From an uncultured delta proteobacterium (GTDB taxonomy: Bacteria; Myxococcota_A; Polyangia; Polyangiales; Ga0077539): a DNA stretch of 15,151 nt. Position 1 is the stretch's first letter, and each line of letters opens with the position of its first letter. The notes under the pieces are model-generated. The model worked only from the letters and a program-made list of their open reading frames with translations, was not told the origin of the DNA and made no database searches. The stretch is from NCBI GenBank assembly GCA_903860995.1, contig CAIOSS010000777.1:1-15151 (forward strand). Direction: 5' to 3'. The position numbers were made by a program, and so were the translations under genes. This document shows positions 13,928-15,151 of this stretch, one piece after another.

Positions 13928-14395
13928 ATGAAGGGTCAAGCGGCGATCATCGATCTGCTCAATGCAGTGCTGACAGCAGAGCTCACTGCCATCAACGAGT
14001 ATTTCATCCACGCCAAGATGTGCCGCAACTGGGGTTACCTGCACCTGGCGGACTACATGAAGAAGGAGTCCATCGACGAGATGAAGCACGCCGACAGGAT
14101 CATCGAACGGATCCTGTACCTGGAAGGAATCCCCAACCTGCAGCGGCTCAACAAGGTCAACGTCGGCGAGACGGTGCCCGAGCAGTTCAAGCTCGACCTG
14201 CAGTTGGAGAAGGAAGCGCTGGTGCGGCTCAACGACGGCGTGAAGCTGTGTCGCGACCTCGGCGACAACGGCACAGAAGCGCTGCTGAAGGAGATCCTCG
14301 TGAGCGAGGAGGAGCACGCCGACTGGCTGGAGACGCAGCTCGGGCTCATCGACCAGATCGGCGAGCAGAACTACCTCGCCCAGCAGATCCGCTAG
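13928..14395 (+). CDS. bfr: Bacterioferritin
   Basis: This 155-residue heme-containing iron-storage protein would assemble into a 24-subunit cytoplasmic shell that oxidises Fe(II) and stores ferric mineral. All ferroxidase ligands are present: E18, E51, H54, E94, E127 and H130. M52, the axial ligand of the inter-subunit heme, is kept (ESIDEMKHAD, 47-56). Conserved segments FLEG-like YLEGIPNLQ (64-72) and the C-terminal QNYLAQQIR agree with E. coli Bfr almost position by position, and the length is standard. The start is secure: GGAGG at 13918-13922 lies 5 nt before the ATG. It follows bfd and is probably cotranscribed. The stop is 18 bp from a convergent gene, with no clear terminator between. 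Confidence 0.97.
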   Translation: MKGQAAIIDLLNAVLTAELTAINEYFIHAKMCRNWGYLHLADYMKKESIDEMKHADRIIERILYLEGIPNLQRLNKVNVGETVPEQFKLDLQLEKEALVRLNDGVKLCRDLGDNGTEALLKEILVSEEEHADWLETQLGLIDQIGEQNYLAQQIR

Positions 14396-14413
14396 CCGCC
14401 CTCTCCGCGCGGG

Positions 14414-14866
14414 TCAGTCGTACACCCGGTTCGCGGGCGGCGGCGCGAAGCCGCCCGGGAAGGGATCGGCCGAGCGACGCACCTCCACCTCGTTCTCGTA
14501 CACATCCAGGTCGGCCCCGCGCTCGGCGAAGAGCGCCACGCCGATGACCCCGACGTTGCGCGCCGCGCCACGCTCGTCGGCGTACGAGCCCTCGACGCCG
14601 CCGAAGCGAAACGCCGCCACGGTGCTCGTGCTGCGCCGGAAGCCCTCGATCACGATGCTCGCGTGGGGGCGGACAAGGTAGCCTCGGTTGGACGTGCTGC
14701 CGGGCTGCCCGTTGATGACGTCGAGGCCGTCGACGGTGAGGACGGCCTCGATGCGCGCGGACGTGTGGTTCTCGAGCACGATGGCGTAGCGCTCGCCGGG
14801 CTGGCCGATGACGAAGGCCTCGCCCCCGCTGACGAAGCCGGGGAGCAGGTATGGGGAGCGCTTCAT
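14414..14866 (-). CDS. Conserved-looking protein of unknown function
   Basis: The product has 150 residues with no signal peptide or membrane segment, and is probably a soluble beta-rich protein. Notable segments are YAIVLENHTSARIEAVLTVDGLDV (split by strands), NRGYLVRPH, IEGFRRS, AAFRFGG and NVGVIGVALFAER. The pattern of a VDG-x-x-V ... GY-x-x-x-P ... I-x-G-[WF]-R-x-S ... AAF-x-F ... VGVIG resembles an uncharacterised protein family I recall from various proteobacteria; no function is known to me. The ATG at 14866 is well supported by AGAGGTGA 5 nt upstream, which is better than an in-frame GTG at 14875. It lies downstream of another unknown gene on the same strand (69-bp gap) and converges on bfr. 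Confidence 0.75.
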   Translation of the reverse strand: MKRSPYLLPGFVSGGEAFVIGQPGERYAIVLENHTSARIEAVLTVDGLDVINGQPGSTSNRGYLVRPHASIVIEGFRRSTSTVAAFRFGGVEGSYADERGAARNVGVIGVALFAERGADLDVYENEVEVRRSADPFPGGFAPPPANRVYD

Positions 14867-14871
14867 GGGGT

Positions 14872-14879
14872 TCACCTCT
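14872..14879 (-). promoter_or_regulatory. Strong ribosome binding site fixing the start at 14866
   Basis: The minus strand reads AGAGGTGA followed by ACCCC and then ATG. This is close to the ideal anti-16S sequence with 5-nt spacing and decides between ATG 14866 and GTG 14875. The last ten bases of the layout (GGTGAAC-CC-ATG) match the receptor start region almost exactly. Confidence 0.75.
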
Positions 14880-14935
14880 CTGAGGGGGGGGAACGACGCG
14901 GCAGCGCTGGGGCTTACAGGGGGCGCGACACGAAC

Positions 14936-15151
14936 CTACGGCGGGCAGGGGTTGTACGCCGCTCGGCCGCGCAGGCGGATCTTGCCGGTCTCGATGATCG
15001 CCGACGCGCCAAGGTCGGGCGACCGGACGCCGAACACCGCGATGAACCAGCCGTCACCCCACGGGGCGAGGACCCCGTTGTCGAGGGCGGAGAGCCCGAC
15101 CGAGCGGGGACTGATGGCGCGAAAGGGCCCGCTCGCGGACACCACCGAGAG
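14936..15151 (-). CDS. Unknown protein, 3' part only
   Basis: An open frame runs from the right edge of the window to a TAG at 14936. Seventy-one codons are visible and no stop precedes the edge, so the true start lies outside. The visible part includes ISPRSVGLSALDNGVLAPWG, FIAVFGVRSPD and a C terminus GRAAYNPCPP. I do not recognise it. In-frame GTG codons at 15145 and 15142 are possible starts but have no ribosome site in view. It is on the same strand as the unknown gene at 14414-14866 and 69 bp upstream of it, so they may form an operon. It could also be an overlap artefact, but no better frame exists here. Confidence 0.5.
   Translation of the reverse strand, partial: LSVVSASGPFRAISPRSVGLSALDNGVLAPWGDGWFIAVFGVRSPDLGASAIIETGKIRLRGRAAYNPCPP

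Overview
The window is very GC-rich and densely coded. It carries a long Cys-rich repeat lipoprotein, a Ser/Thr kinase with a C-terminal PEGA domain, and a TonB-dependent receptor with an N-terminal TPR plus PEGA extension. This combination is typical of Myxococcota (Polyangia/Sorangiineae-like bacteria). That taxonomic call is inferred from gene content and composition, not from a marker gene. No integrase, transposase, CRISPR array or other mobile element is visible, and the region reads as ordinary chromosome.

Layout. (1) 18-92: a complete tRNA-Val(CAC) with encoded CCA, followed by a small hairpin. Positions 115-333 show no gene. (2) 334-4446, minus strand: a run read in the order INSIG-like membrane protein, SDR oxidoreductase, larB, OPT-family transporter. 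The first three are tightly packed (4-bp overlap, then a 13-bp gap). OPT follows after 51 bp and may have its own leaderless promoter. (3) 4499-5404, plus: an epoxide-hydrolase-type alpha/beta hydrolase whose 3' end overlaps a convergent small lipoprotein (5367-5996, minus). (4) 6095-8974, plus: a large Cys-rich lipoprotein with seven 52-residue repeats and two C-terminal beta-rich domains, divergent from the small lipoprotein across a promoter region that contains a perfect 12-bp palindrome. (5) 8981-13473, minus: a PEGA-tailed Ser/Thr kinase and a TPR-PEGA TonB-dependent receptor, apparently translationally coupled. (6) 13636-14395, plus: bacterioferritin-associated ferredoxin (bfd) and bacterioferritin (bfr), divergent from the kinase. 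(7) 14414-15151, minus: a conserved-looking protein of unknown function and the 3' part of another unknown gene cut by the window edge.

How the genes may work together. Bfd and Bfr form a known iron storage and release pair. The kinase and receptor are the most interesting pair. Both place PEGA modules in the envelope: the kinase behind its single membrane helix, the receptor between its signal peptide and TonB plug. A receptor-to-kinase signalling path across the periplasm is an attractive but unproven reading. Their position opposite bfd-bfr, with a weak Fur-like site between, suggests without proving a link to iron. The INSIG-like/SDR/larB/OPT group has no obvious single pathway; larB is separated from the other lar genes.

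Several very long reading frames lie opposite the real genes. They are composition artefacts and are left out.
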